A DNA stretch of 64,000 bases, from assembly GCF_036962705.1 (NCBI RefSeq), contig NZ_JBALOQ010000008.1, positions 62,001 to 126,000 of the forward strand, read 5' to 3'. Under the pieces are notes generated by a model. That model was not told where the DNA came from, did not search any database, and saw nothing but the letters and a program-made list of their open reading frames with translations. This stretch comes from Ferdinandcohnia sp036962705 (lineage in GTDB: Bacteria > Bacillota > Bacilli > Bacillales > Bacillaceae_L). The first letter of the stretch is position 1. The number at the start of each line of letters is the position of its first letter. Both the position numbers and the translations under genes were made by a program. This document shows positions 24,951 through 34,455 of the stretch, one piece after another.

Positions 24951-26453
24951 ATGGATTTTTCCGACAAGCAAATCCGACCAAACTACGGTATTCTTACCGT
25001 CTTGATGGTTGGAGCTTTTATTTCATTTTTAAATAATACTTTATTGAATATTGCCCTGCCTTCCATTATGACCGAACTTAGAGTTGATGCTCCAACAGTC
25101 CAATGGTTAACGACAGGCTTTATGCTTGTAAATGGAATCTTAATTCCAACAACCGCCTTTTTAATCGAAAAATTTACGGTTCGGCGTTTATTTTTAGTAG
25201 CAATGGGATTATTTACAATTGGTACGATTCTTTCGGGTACTGCTCATGTCTTTTCCATCCTGCTTGTAGGTCGGATGATTCAAGCAGCTGGATCGGCGAT
25301 TATGATGCCATTATTGATGAACGTTATGTTGATAAGTTTCCCGATTGAAAAAAGGGGAACAGCGATGGGGGTATTTGGATTAATCCTCATGTTCGCACCA
25401 GCTATTGGGCCAACTTTATCAGGCTGGATTATTGAGCATTATGACTGGAGGATGCTTTTCCATTTCATCACTCCAATTGCAGCAATTGTATTTATTCTTG
25501 GATTCATCATGCTGAAGGATAAAAAGGAAAAAGTACTCCTTAAGCTAGACTTTTTCTCCGTGATTTTATCAAGTATTGGGTTTGGTGGTTTATTATATGG
25601 TTTCAGTTCTGCTGGAAGTATGGGCTGGGGGAGTCCATTTGTCTACGGAACCATTATAATCGGAATCATCTCGTTAAGTTGGTTTATTTTACGTCAATCA
25701 AAGTTAGACATCCCAATGCTTAATTTTGGGGTATATCGTTATCCAATGTTTGCATTAGCATCAGTGATCACGATGGCTGTCAATATGGCAATGTTTTCAG
25801 GTTTTTTACTTTTACCTATTTATGCTCAAACGATTCTAGGTATATCACCAATGGACACAGGACTTATGCTTTTACCCGGCGCAATCTTAAATGCGTTTAT
25901 GTCACCTGTTAATGGTCGGTTATTTGATAAGTTTGGTGGACGTATTTTGGCTGTTACGGGATTGGCCATCACCACTGTGACAACATATCTTTTTAGCCAG
26001 CTAACATTTGATACTTCTTATTCGTATCTTATGGTTCTACATGCGGTGAGAATGTTTGGAATGTCCATGGTCTTTATGCCCGTTTCAACAAATGGATTGA
26101 ACCAGCTCCCAAGAAATCTATATCCGCATGGTACTGCGGTGAACAATACATTGAATCAGGTTTCCGCAGCGATTGGAACAGGATTCTTAATTACACTAAT
26201 GTCTTTAAAAGAAGAGTCCACTATAGCGAATTTGTTGAAGAATGTTCAAGGACAGCCAACTGAATCACAAATGGCAGAAATTAAATTATCAGCCATGCTT
26301 GATGGAATAAATTTTACATTTTTCATTTCAACCTTCTTAATTTTCGTTGCTCTCATTCTTGCATTCTTTATGAAACGTGCGAAACAAGAAGAGGATATTA
26401 CAGGAAAGAACAAATCAAAACCAAGTGTTCAAACTTCATTAGCGAAGAATTAA
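24951..26453 (+). CDS. DHA2-family MFS drug efflux transporter
   Basis: A 500-residue protein with about 14 membrane segments, typical of the EmrB/QacA (DHA2) drug:H+ antiporter family. Motifs seen: FISFLNNTLLNIALPSIMTELRV near the start, the motif-A region between helices 2 and 3 and motif C (VFGLILMFAPAIGPTLSGWII) in helix 5. The ATG follows AAGGGGG. It has its own promoter and a strong terminator, shared with the convergent kinase gene. Substrate range cannot be read from sequence; LmrB-like lincomycin resistance is one option. Confidence 0.88.
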   Translation: MDFSDKQIRPNYGILTVLMVGAFISFLNNTLLNIALPSIMTELRVDAPTVQWLTTGFMLVNGILIPTTAFLIEKFTVRRLFLVAMGLFTIGTILSGTAHVFSILLVGRMIQAAGSAIMMPLLMNVMLISFPIEKRGTAMGVFGLILMFAPAIGPTLSGWIIEHYDWRMLFHFITPIAAIVFILGFIMLKDKKEKVLLKLDFFSVILSSIGFGGLLYGFSSAGSMGWGSPFVYGTIIIGIISLSWFILRQSKLDIPMLNFGVYRYPMFALASVITMAVNMAMFSGFLLLPIYAQTILGISPMDTGLMLLPGAILNAFMSPVNGRLFDKFGGRILAVTGLAITTVTTYLFSQLTFDTSYSYLMVLHAVRMFGMSMVFMPVSTNGLNQLPRNLYPHGTAVNNTLNQVSAAIGTGFLITLMSLKEESTIANLLKNVQGQPTESQMAEIKLSAMLDGINFTFFISTFLIFVALILAFFMKRAKQEEDITGKNKSKPSVQTSLAKN

Positions 26454-26454
26454 G

Positions 26455-26498
26455 AAAGAGGAGAAATTATCCAAATTGGATGGATTTCTCCTCTTTTA
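26455..26498. terminator. Bidirectional terminator
   Basis: AAAGAGGAGAAAT and ATTTCTCCTCTTT form a 13-bp stem with T-runs on one side and A-runs on the other, between convergent genes. Confidence 0.85.
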
Positions 26499-27242
26499 AA
26501 CTTTTATCGCTGGTATTTTAATTTTAATCGCAAATTCCTCATCTTTATGAACAAAGTCTAAAAATCCATTTGCCTCATTGACGACATCTTGAATGAGCTT
26601 TGTACCAAGCCCCTCGTGACCCTCACCTTTAGTTGTTTTTCCGAAGTTCACAAATAATTTGTCGAGGATTTGATTTGGAATTGGAAGAGAGCTATTTTTA
26701 CAATGTAAGATGTACAAACCACTTCGCTTATAGAATTGAAGAGATAGATTGGCTTGTTTGTTATAATTTTTTTGCCATTCCTCACAGGCATCGATGCTAT
26801 TTGATAAGAGATTCCCGATTAGTGTAATGATTTGCTGGTTAGACAAAGGCAGAGTAGAAAGAGGTACGTCTAAATCATATACAATCGCAATATCAAGTGC
26901 ACTCGCTTTACGATACATTTGATGGAGAATACCAGCTACCACACCTCGTTCTCCTTTAATTGAAAGGTTTGTCTCCTTATAGCCTTCAACCAATTCATCT
27001 AAATATTGTTTTGCTTCCTCGTTTTTTCCGTTTTCAAGCATAAAATGAATGGCTGAAACATGCTTTAAAAAGTCATGACGTTCGCTTCGAACGACGCGGA
27101 AGGTTTCATTAAATTGAGCACGCTGCTCGTCAAAATGTTTCGCCTCTCCCAATAGAGATTTCATTTTTTTTGAAATAGAAAATCGCGACCAAAATAAATA
27201 AAGGCATAGAATTCCCAACATTATTGTGATGCCCCAATACAT
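26496..27242 (-). CDS. natK: NatK-like sensor histidine kinase
   Basis: A 248-residue kinase with one N-terminal membrane segment (about 2-20), a phosphoacceptor helix RSERHDFLKHVSAIHFML (His56), and a GHKL ATPase domain with NLLSNSIDACEEW and GHEGLGTKLIQDVV. It resembles the short Spo0B-type kinases that pair with LytTR regulators. It lies next to a LytTR regulator and opposite natAB, the arrangement of Bacillus subtilis natK-natR-natA-natB. Its signal is unknown. It probably phosphorylates the regulator at 27255. Confidence 0.83.
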   Translation of the reverse strand: MYWGITIMLGILCLYLFWSRFSISKKMKSLLGEAKHFDEQRAQFNETFRVVRSERHDFLKHVSAIHFMLENGKNEEAKQYLDELVEGYKETNLSIKGERGVVAGILHQMYRKASALDIAIVYDLDVPLSTLPLSNQQIITLIGNLLSNSIDACEEWQKNYNKQANLSLQFYKRSGLYILHCKNSSLPIPNQILDKLFVNFGKTTKGEGHEGLGTKLIQDVVNEANGFLDFVHKDEEFAIKIKIPAIKV

Positions 27243-27254
27243 TATTACGCCACC

Positions 27255-27953
27255 TTAAAAATAATTTTCTTGTAAAAAGTCCACTTTTTCTTTTGTAATC
27301 ATTGCTTGTTCTTCGATGCCATCGAATGTGACAATATACGAATTTTTCGCATAGAGCGAAAAGTTTTTTACATAGTGAATATTGATGATAAACGACCGAT
27401 GTGACCGAATAAAGTCTCGTTCCCGTAATTCTCCCTCCAGCTCACCCAGAGTTTGGTAGGTTTTTATCGGACCTGTTTTTGTATAAATTGTTGTCGACCG
27501 ACCTGAACGTTCGATAAAAATAATGTCCTTTTTCTGAAGGATATGTATTTCATTTTTTTGCTTGAAGTAAAGTCTTCCATGAATTTCAGCGGACTTTGTT
27601 TTTTCTAGTAATCGCTCAATCGATTGTACTAACCGTTCCTTTGGATACGGTTTCATAATATAATCATGAACATTCAGCTCAAATGCATGTACAGCATAGC
27701 CACTATTTCCTGTTACAAAAATCACTGAAATATTGAGCGCATGCGAATGAATAATATCAGCAAGCTCATATCCTGATAAATGTGGCATCTCGATGTCAGC
27801 AATCAACAAATCAATTTCTTCTTTTTTTATTTGTTCATAGGCTTCCTCAGCAGACAAGGTGGAGAAGATAATCTCAACATCAGAAATGCCACCTACAATT
27901 GCTTTTAACTTATCCAAATCAATCAAACGGTCATCTACAAGACCAACCTTCAT
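27255..27953 (-). CDS. natR: NatR-like LytTR response regulator
   Basis: A 232-residue regulator: receiver domain with acceptor Asp53 in LLIADIEMPHLSG, then a LytTR DNA-binding domain (about 135-232) including FIERSGRSTTIYT and FIRSHRSFIINIHYVKNF. A longer frame reaches 28058, but ATG 27953 with GAGGT upstream gives the exact receiver start MKVGLVDD. It is divergent from natAB. A pair of direct repeats spaced 21 bp in the shared intergenic region fits binding by a LytTR dimer. Confidence 0.86.
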   Translation of the reverse strand: MKVGLVDDRLIDLDKLKAIVGGISDVEIIFSTLSAEEAYEQIKKEEIDLLIADIEMPHLSGYELADIIHSHALNISVIFVTGNSGYAVHAFELNVHDYIMKPYPKERLVQSIERLLEKTKSAEIHGRLYFKQKNEIHILQKKDIIFIERSGRSTTIYTKTGPIKTYQTLGELEGELRERDFIRSHRSFIINIHYVKNFSLYAKNSYIVTFDGIEEQAMITKEKVDFLQENYF

Positions 27954-28038
27954 ATGACAATCGACCTCACAAAATAATACCAATTTTCTAAGTATAATAT
28001 CTTTATATTCTAACATCATTATAGGTGAATTTGACCAT

Positions 28039-28068
28039 TTCGCGACAAAAAAAGGCATATTCGCGACA
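28039..28068 (+). promoter_or_regulatory. Tandem LytTR-type operator for natAB
   Basis: Two copies of TTCGCGACA, at 28039-28047 and 28060-28068, lie in direct orientation exactly 21 bp apart (9-bp site, 12-bp spacer), the geometry of LytTR/AgrA sites. They lie just upstream of a -10 TATGAT (28098-28103) that has a poor -35, as expected for an activated promoter. Confidence 0.75.
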
Positions 28069-28134
28069 TAACTAGAGATTTTCTAATTTGGTATGGCTAT
28101 GATATAGACATAAGAACAAGACGAGGTGGAAAAA

Positions 28135-28887
28135 ATGATTGAAATCACTGAAGTGACAAAAAGATTCAAAGATAAAAAGACTTCTATAACAGCATTGAAG
28201 CATGTAAATTTTACCGTTGAAAAAGGGCAAGTGGTTGGCTTACTAGGGGAAAATGGAGCGGGAAAAACGACACTCCTTCGAACGATTGCAACCCTATTAA
28301 CTCCGACTGATGGGAGTGTAAAGGTAGCTGGATTCGACACACAAAAAAATCCAGAACAAGTGAAAAAGAGAATCGGAGTCTTATTCGGTGGTGAAACTGG
28401 TCTTTATGATCGCCTAACGGCACGTGAGAATCTTGAGTATTTTGCAGCCCTTTATGGATTAAGTAAGCATGAAACAAAGGTAAGGATTGACGAGTTAGCG
28501 CGGATGTTTGGAATGCGAGATTACTTGAATCGTAAGGTCGGTGGGTTCTCTAAAGGAATGAGACAGAAAGTAGCGATTGCAAGGACACTCATCCATAACC
28601 CAGAAATTATTCTTTTTGATGAGCCGACAACCGGCCTAGATATTACTTCATCAAATGTGTTCAGACAGCTTGTACATCAGCTTAAACGTGATGGTAAGAC
28701 GATCATTTTCTCTAGCCATATCATGGAGGAGGTTTCCTTGCTTTGTGATTCCGTTGCGATGATGCATAAGGGAGAGCTTGTCTACCATGGTGATTTAGAG
28801 GAGCTTTATAAATCAGAAGGAAGCCAGGATTTAAATTATATATTCATGAGTAAACTTGTTAGGGGGAACGAAACATATGCTTCGTAA
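28135..28887 (+). CDS. natA: NatA-like ABC ATPase
   Basis: A 250-residue ATPase with Walker A GENGAGKTT (about 38-46), signature FSKGMRQKVAIARTL, Walker B IILFDEPTTGLD and the H-loop FSSHIMEE. It pairs with the permease whose gene overlaps its 3' end by 11 bases. In Bacillus subtilis NatAB expels sodium ions with ATP. I take ATG 28135, six bases after GAGGTGG, over the GTG at 28126 that lies inside that site. Confidence 0.88.
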   Translation: MIEITEVTKRFKDKKTSITALKHVNFTVEKGQVVGLLGENGAGKTTLLRTIATLLTPTDGSVKVAGFDTQKNPEQVKKRIGVLFGGETGLYDRLTARENLEYFAALYGLSKHETKVRIDELARMFGMRDYLNRKVGGFSKGMRQKVAIARTLIHNPEIILFDEPTTGLDITSSNVFRQLVHQLKRDGKTIIFSSHIMEEVSLLCDSVAMMHKGELVYHGDLEELYKSEGSQDLNYIFMSKLVRGNETYAS

Positions 28888-30034
28888 TATATATTTAAAG
28901 GAATTAAAAGATTGCTTTAGAGATCGTCGAACATTGATACTTACTGTGTTATTACCAGTCATTATGATGTCCGGATTAACTTTTTTCTATGAAAACCTGA
29001 TATCAGATGGGGAAGGGGAGACTTTTCAGCTTGCAGTTGAAGAATCTTCCTTGAATGAGGCGGAAAACATATTTACAGGAGTAGAGAATGTTGAACTCAT
29101 TGAATCGTCCAATCTGGAACAATCCATTCAGGACGGGGATGCACAAGTCGGATTACAATTAACACCAAATTTCATTGAGGCCACTCAAAATGGGGAGGAA
29201 GCTTCAATAACTCTTATTGGGGATTCATTTAGTCAAAAGTCTACTCAATTAAATGCGATTATCGTGAATGCTTTAGCGGTTTTTGAAAAAACAATTGTGG
29301 CAGACAATCTTCAGGAAGGCGGAGTCGATCCATCTATCATGCAGCCATTTGCAATTGAACAAATCGAACTTACAAATGAAGATCCAAGTGTGGAAATGCT
29401 TGCATTTTTAATTCCCTTAATCTTATCAATTGCAATCGGAGTTGGTTCTGGACCCTCTGCATCAGAATTATTTGCAGGGGAAAAAGAGAAGAAAACAATG
29501 GAAGCTCTCTTAATGACACCGGTAAAAAGATCTACATTGCTACTTGCAAAATGGCTAACGATTGCAACAATCGGTTCAGTAATAGCCATTATTACATTGG
29601 GTGTAGTTGCATTGGAAATTAGTTTGTTTACAGAAAATCTCAAAAATGCTGTATCATTTGGAGATGACGCTTATTTAATCATTGGAATCGGAATATTACT
29701 TTCAATTATCTACGCTGGATTCACCGCATCATTAATCATGATTACGAGTATTGCCGCGAAGACGATCAAGGAAGCGGGAAGCTATAGTAGTCCTGTCATG
29801 ATGATTGCGATGTTCCCTGCAATGATGATAGTAGGGGTTGGAGTGAATGAACTTACAACTTATCATTTAGCTGTGCCAATTATGAATTTGTTTACTTTAA
29901 TAAAAGAATTAATGTTCGGAATCATTAACTATGAACATATTCTACTTGCATTTGGTAGCAACATCGCATGTATGATCATTTTCTTTGTGATTGGTAGAAT
30001 TATGTTTATGAAAGATAAATGGGTGATGAACTAA
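28877..30034 (+). CDS. natB: NatB-like ABC permease
   Basis: A 385-residue ABC-2 type permease: one N-terminal membrane helix (ILTVLLPVIMMSGLTFF), a large extracytoplasmic domain (about 40-170), then five or six membrane helices. The pattern GEKEKKTMEALLMTPVKRSTLLLAKW is typical of NatB/ABC-2 exporters. ATG 28877 with AGGGGG ten bases upstream is the likely start, overlapping natA. It exports sodium in the model organism; other substrates are possible. A strong bidirectional terminator follows. Confidence 0.87.
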   Translation: MLRNIYLKELKDCFRDRRTLILTVLLPVIMMSGLTFFYENLISDGEGETFQLAVEESSLNEAENIFTGVENVELIESSNLEQSIQDGDAQVGLQLTPNFIEATQNGEEASITLIGDSFSQKSTQLNAIIVNALAVFEKTIVADNLQEGGVDPSIMQPFAIEQIELTNEDPSVEMLAFLIPLILSIAIGVGSGPSASELFAGEKEKKTMEALLMTPVKRSTLLLAKWLTIATIGSVIAIITLGVVALEISLFTENLKNAVSFGDDAYLIIGIGILLSIIYAGFTASLIMITSIAAKTIKEAGSYSSPVMMIAMFPAMMIVGVGVNELTTYHLAVPIMNLFTLIKELMFGIINYEHILLAFGSNIACMIIFFVIGRIMFMKDKWVMN

Positions 30035-30036
30035 TC

Positions 30037-30073
30037 AAAAAACTGCCAACCGATCAGGGTTGGCAGTTTTTTT
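30037..30073. terminator. Bidirectional terminator after natB
   Basis: AAAACTGCCAACC and GGGTTGGCAGTTTT form a 13-bp stem between convergent natB and the cupin gene. Confidence 0.9.
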
Positions 30074-30074
30074 A

Positions 30075-30416
30075 TCAGACGTCTTGAGCATATCGCTCAT
30101 CTGGAATCTTTGTAAGAGTAACATATAGGCTCACATTTTCAGAGCCATCATTAACAAAGCTCAAGTTCTCCTCACCATTAATAACGATGACATCGTTCTG
30201 TTTTACTTTTACTTCTTGCTCATCAATTGTAAAGGTACCTGCTCCTGAAAGAACATGTAGATATACATTTGAACCTGGATGTTTATGGGCAGGTAGTATT
30301 TGATTTGGCATAAAGTTTAACACGAAGACCGTGCTACCACCTTCTTTAAAGATGACACGTTTTGTAAGTCTTTCCTCATTAAATTCAATAAAATTATCGA
30401 GCATTTCCTTTTTCAA
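30075..30416 (-). CDS. Cupin-domain protein
   Basis: A single-domain cupin of about 113 residues with motif 1 HKHPGSNVYLHVLSGAG (metal ligands His, His and a third position) and motif 2 around ENLSFVNDGSENVSLYVTL. An ATG at 30446 gives a longer reading, but AAAGGAG at 30425-30431 lies inside that extension and eight bases before TTG 30416, so TTG is the likelier start. The function is unknown; small cupins bind metals or small ligands or act as sensors. It stands alone and is convergent with natB. Confidence 0.8.
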   Translation of the reverse strand: MKKEMLDNFIEFNEERLTKRVIFKEGGSTVFVLNFMPNQILPAHKHPGSNVYLHVLSGAGTFTIDEQEVKVKQNDVIVINGEENLSFVNDGSENVSLYVTLTKIPDERYAQDV

Positions 30417-30542
30417 TTGAATCGCTCCTTTATTGTTTTTCTTCATCTATCTATACCTATTATAAGATAGGAATAAAAGTCTTACAGTGATTTATATCAT
30501 CTTTATTCTTAGAATAACCTTTGCCTATTTCGGTCGCTTTAT

Positions 30543-31373
30543 TTAGGAATACGAAATAATCATTCCGTCTTTACCCGCATAGGTTCCCATCGTTGCTCCC
30601 ATATAATTAAGCATGACATCTTTCGGATGAAATTGGGCAATGATTTCATTTTTAAGTGCCTCTGCTTCTTCGATGTTACCTGTGTGAGTGATTCCGAAAA
30701 TGGTTTCAGAGAAATCTGATTTAGATTGTTTGATTACCTCTAGTAATCTCTTTTGTGATTTTTTCTTCCCGCGAATCTTTTCAAAGATTTCTACCTTTCC
30801 ACCTGTCGCCCTTTGTAGCAATACCTTTATATTAAGTAGCTTTGCAAGAGAGCCTTGGAATTTGCTTAAACGACCGCCCTTTACAATATTCTCAAGTGTA
30901 TCAAGGAGAATGTAGATATTCATGTTTTCACGGTATTCGGTGAGATTTATGATAATTTCATCTATCGAATGCCCTTTTTTTGCTAGTTCAGCCACTCTTA
31001 AAATTTGCATGCCGTGTCCTAACGAGCCTGCTAATGTATCAAAAACTGTTACTCTATTATCAGTAAGATCTTTTCCTATTGTTGCAGATTGGTAAGTGCC
31101 GCTTAATCCAGATGAAATTGTCAAACAAATAATTTCAGAATCAGCTGGGAACTTGGAATACACTTCTGCAAAAGTTGCAGGTGATGGCTGAGAAGTCTTT
31201 GGTAGTTCGGTTGCCGTAAACATTTTCTTAAAGAAATCCTGTGGTGTTAAATCCACACCTTCTCGAAACTCTTTACCTTCAATCGAAACATTCATGGGCA
31301 CTACCGTAATATCATATTTTTGAAGAAGCTCAATCGGGAGATCTGCTGAGCTATCAGTTACTATTTTAATCAA
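30543..31373 (-). CDS. DegV-family fatty-acid-binding protein
   Basis: A 276-residue DegV protein starting IKIVTDSSADLPIELLQKY, with the conserved TSQPSPATF and SSGLSGTYQSA segments that contact the fatty-acid head group. DegV (FakB-like) proteins present fatty acids to the FakA kinase for phospholipid synthesis. An ATG-initiated extension to 31469 is unlikely; TTG 31373 lies seven bases after GAGGG and gives the normal family start. No fakA is nearby. Confidence 0.87.
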   Translation of the reverse strand: MIKIVTDSSADLPIELLQKYDITVVPMNVSIEGKEFREGVDLTPQDFFKKMFTATELPKTSQPSPATFAEVYSKFPADSEIICLTISSGLSGTYQSATIGKDLTDNRVTVFDTLAGSLGHGMQILRVAELAKKGHSIDEIIINLTEYRENMNIYILLDTLENIVKGGRLSKFQGSLAKLLNIKVLLQRATGGKVEIFEKIRGKKKSQKRLLEVIKQSKSDFSETIFGITHTGNIEEAEALKNEIIAQFHPKDVMLNYMGATMGTYAGKDGMIISYS

Positions 31374-31545
31374 CGTTAATCCCTCACAATTTCTAAAATC
31401 GTTATTATTTAAGTATATCATTTTCGTAAAAAGGATACGTTTTAGGAGACTTAGTTTATATTTTTCCAAAAAGAATTCAAATCTATGCCATTCTAGTTTA
31501 AAATTAAACTATACACAAATTGAGCATGTATAAGGAAGGTCTATT

Positions 31546-32712
31546 ATGTCTGAAGAAAATATTACGAGGATCGAATTAGATGGTAAGGAATACATATTAA
31601 TTGGAACAGCTCATGTTTCGAAACAAAGTGCTGAGCAGGTTAAGGAAGTTATTGAAGCAGAGAAGCCAGATTCAGTATGTATTGAATTGGATGAACAAAG
31701 ATACCAGTCAATGATGGCGGGTAATAATTGGAAAGAAATGGACATATTTAAGGTCATTAAAGAAAAAAAGGCTACATTACTTCTAATGAATTTGATGATT
31801 TCCTCCTTTCAAAAACGAATGGCAAGCCAATTCGGAATCAATCCCGGTCAAGAAATGCTGCAAGGGATTGAGTCAGCAAAAGAAGTCGGAGCTGAACTTG
31901 TTTTAGCGGACCGCAATATTCAAGTAACCTTCTCACGGATTTGGAATGCTGTTGGATTCACGGGGAAAATGAAATTATTAATGTCGATTGTCTATAGTAT
32001 TTTTAGCAATGAAACAATATCAGAGGAAGAGCTTGAAAAAATGAAATCCAAGGATATGCTGAATTCGATGCTGACTGAATTCTCTACAAGCTTTCCGAAA
32101 TTAAAAACTCCCCTCATAGATGAGCGGGATCAGTATTTAGCACAAAAAATCAAACATGCTCCTGGTGAAAAAATAGTAGCTGTACTTGGGGCGGCCCATG
32201 TTCCAGGAATCAAGGAAGAAATAAAAAAGGAACATGATTTAAAGAAGCTTACTCAGCTTCCGCCAAAATCCAAAGCGCCAAAAATTTTCGGTTGGGCAAT
32301 TCCAATCTTAATTGTAGCGATTATTGTGTATACTTTCTTTGCGAATCCAGAGGCAGGATTGCAGCAAACCATAAGCTTGGTTTTGTGGACAGGCTCTTTT
32401 TCAGCACTTGGTGCAGCAATTGCCCTAGGACATCCACTTACAATTGTGACTGCCTTTTTTGCGGCGCCTATTGGGGTCATGCATCCATTAATTGCTGCAG
32501 GATGGATAGCAGGCTTTGTCCAAGCCTTTTTACGACGCCCAAGCGTGAAGGACTTTGAAACACTTTCAACTGATGTCTATAGTGTAAAAGGCTTCTGGCA
32601 TAATAAAGTAACACGGATCTTGCTTATTATTGTTTTATGTAATCTAGGTACAACACTCGGCTTATTTATTGGTGGCGCAGACGTAGTGAGATTGTTTATT
32701 AAGAATCTATAA
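31546..32712 (+). CDS. TraB-domain membrane protein
   Basis: A 388-residue protein. The N-terminal half (about 1-230) is a TraB/GumN-type domain with the signature GTAHVSKQSAEQVKEVI, ELDEQRY and VLGAAHVPGI; the C-terminal third has about four membrane helices. TraB of Enterococcus shuts down pheromone production, and the fold is related to metal-dependent proteases of the Tiki/EreA group. The conserved glutamate and histidines are present, so proteolytic activity is possible. Its role in Bacillaceae is unknown. It is a single gene between two promoters. Confidence 0.83.
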   Translation: MSEENITRIELDGKEYILIGTAHVSKQSAEQVKEVIEAEKPDSVCIELDEQRYQSMMAGNNWKEMDIFKVIKEKKATLLLMNLMISSFQKRMASQFGINPGQEMLQGIESAKEVGAELVLADRNIQVTFSRIWNAVGFTGKMKLLMSIVYSIFSNETISEEELEKMKSKDMLNSMLTEFSTSFPKLKTPLIDERDQYLAQKIKHAPGEKIVAVLGAAHVPGIKEEIKKEHDLKKLTQLPPKSKAPKIFGWAIPILIVAIIVYTFFANPEAGLQQTISLVLWTGSFSALGAAIALGHPLTIVTAFFAAPIGVMHPLIAAGWIAGFVQAFLRRPSVKDFETLSTDVYSVKGFWHNKVTRILLIIVLCNLGTTLGLFIGGADVVRLFIKNL

Positions 32713-32746
32713 AAAAAGGCCTGCCCAACTGGACAGGTCTTTTGCT
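32711..32746. terminator. Bidirectional terminator
   Basis: AAGGCCTGCCC and GGACAGGTCTTTT form an imperfect stem between convergent genes. Confidence 0.75.
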
Positions 32747-32752
32747 TTGTTA

Positions 32753-34246
32753 TTAGTTAACACCCTTCATGAACTTTTGAATCTTAGGTGACACCAATAA
32801 AAGGAGGATACCTAAAACAATTGATGCCGCACCAATTATACCAAAATAAGCCATTTCCGTTGCAGGTGTATAGAACTTAACAAGCTGTGCATTTAGAGCT
32901 TGCGCTGCAGCATTTGAAAGCATCCATAAACTCATCATTTGTGCTGTAAACGCAGCCGGTGCTAATTTTGTTGTAGCAGAAAGTCCAACCGGTGAAATTA
33001 ATAATTCCCCAAGAACAACAATGAAATAACTTAGTACTAGCCACATTGGATTTACTAATGATCCCGTTCCTGCAAAATATCCTGGTAAAAGAATCACAAG
33101 GAATGAAAGACCAGCAAATAACAATCCTAATGCGAACTTTTTCGGAACAGAAGGTTGGCGTTCTCCAAGCTTAACCCAGAACCATGCGAAAACAGGTGCA
33201 AGGATAATAATAAATAATGGGTTTAATGATTGGAACAAAGCAGGTGAAATATCAAAACCTGCAATACTTAACTGTGTTCGTGTATCAGCATAATTTGCAA
33301 GAATCGTTGCACCTTGTTCTTGAATAGACCAGAACATAACAGATGCAATGAATAAAGGAATATACGCTAAAATTCTTGAGCGTTCAACATCTGTTGTTTT
33401 TGAACTACGATACATCTTAACAAAATAAATAGTAGGAATTAAGAAACCAAGTATACCAATAAGTGCGATAAATGAATCAAATGTAAGAAGACCTGTCGGA
33501 ATTGCAATAGCAACTAAAATTGCAACTACAATTACACCAATACCAATTTGAGTATAAACCTTTTTCTTTTCCTCAGGCGCAAGTGGATTTGGAACAATTG
33601 TCCCAGCAAGGCCAAGGTTTTTTTTCTTTGTAAGAACAAACATGACCAATCCTACGAACATTCCGACAGCGGCAATCGCGAAACCTAAGTGGAAATTTTG
33701 CTTCATTCCAACTTCACCAACGATAATCGGAGCAAGGAATCCACCAAGGTTGATACCCATATAGAAAATACTGAATCCAGCATCACGACGTGTATCTGTT
33801 TCACTGTAAATCTCACCGACAACACTAGATACATTAGGTTTTAACAATCCTGTACCAAGTACAATTAACACCATAGAAACAAAGAATAGGGTTATGTTTC
33901 CAGGTATCGATAATGCGATATGACCTAACATAATTAAAATTCCACCGTAGAATACGGCTTTTGAAGTACCGAAGATACGGTCTGCTAACCAACCACCAAT
34001 AATCCCTGACATATAGACAAGTGATCCATAAATGGACATGATGGCAAGGGCAGTGTGCTGATCAAGTCCTAGCCCACCCTTAGATACTTCATAATACATA
34101 TAGAATACGAGAATTGCTCTCATTCCATAATACGAGAATCGCTCCCAGAATTCTGTGAAGAAAAGAGTGAATAGTCCTTTAGGGTGTCCGAAGAATCCCT
34201 TTTGAGGAACACTGTCCACAATTTTCTGTCTATTGTAGCCTGACAT
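32753..34246 (-). CDS. POT-family di-/tripeptide:H+ symporter
   Basis: A 497-residue transporter with about 14 membrane segments and the POT signatures: FWERFSYYGMRAILVFYMYYE (residues about 30-50, containing the ExxER-like proton motif) and GINLGGFLAPIIVGEVG. It resembles DtpT. It imports short peptides with protons. The ATG follows GGAGG at ten bases. It is monocistronic. Confidence 0.9.
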   Translation of the reverse strand: MSGYNRQKIVDSVPQKGFFGHPKGLFTLFFTEFWERFSYYGMRAILVFYMYYEVSKGGLGLDQHTALAIMSIYGSLVYMSGIIGGWLADRIFGTSKAVFYGGILIMLGHIALSIPGNITLFFVSMVLIVLGTGLLKPNVSSVVGEIYSETDTRRDAGFSIFYMGINLGGFLAPIIVGEVGMKQNFHLGFAIAAVGMFVGLVMFVLTKKKNLGLAGTIVPNPLAPEEKKKVYTQIGIGVIVVAILVAIAIPTGLLTFDSFIALIGILGFLIPTIYFVKMYRSSKTTDVERSRILAYIPLFIASVMFWSIQEQGATILANYADTRTQLSIAGFDISPALFQSLNPLFIIILAPVFAWFWVKLGERQPSVPKKFALGLLFAGLSFLVILLPGYFAGTGSLVNPMWLVLSYFIVVLGELLISPVGLSATTKLAPAAFTAQMMSLWMLSNAAAQALNAQLVKFYTPATEMAYFGIIGAASIVLGILLLLVSPKIQKFMKGVN

Positions 34247-34391
34247 AATAGCAAAACCTCCAAAATAGTATATTGGTATAATAATTGAAATTGTTTCACT
34301 ATGTCAAACATAAGAAAATTCTGATTTGGTCCCATATTTTATAAGGTTTTTAATTTTTTGTGTACTGAAAAGGTTTTATAAATTATTTTTT

Positions 34392-34424
34392 TAATAAAAT
34401 AAGCAGATTGCGCTTACAATCTGC
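34392..34424 (-). terminator. Terminator of the DoxX gene
   Basis: AAGCAGATT and AATCTGCTT form a 9-bp stem followed on the minus strand by ATTTTATT. Confidence 0.7.
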
Positions 34425-34455
34425 TTGATATTTCTATAAAAGGGTTATTTTTCAA

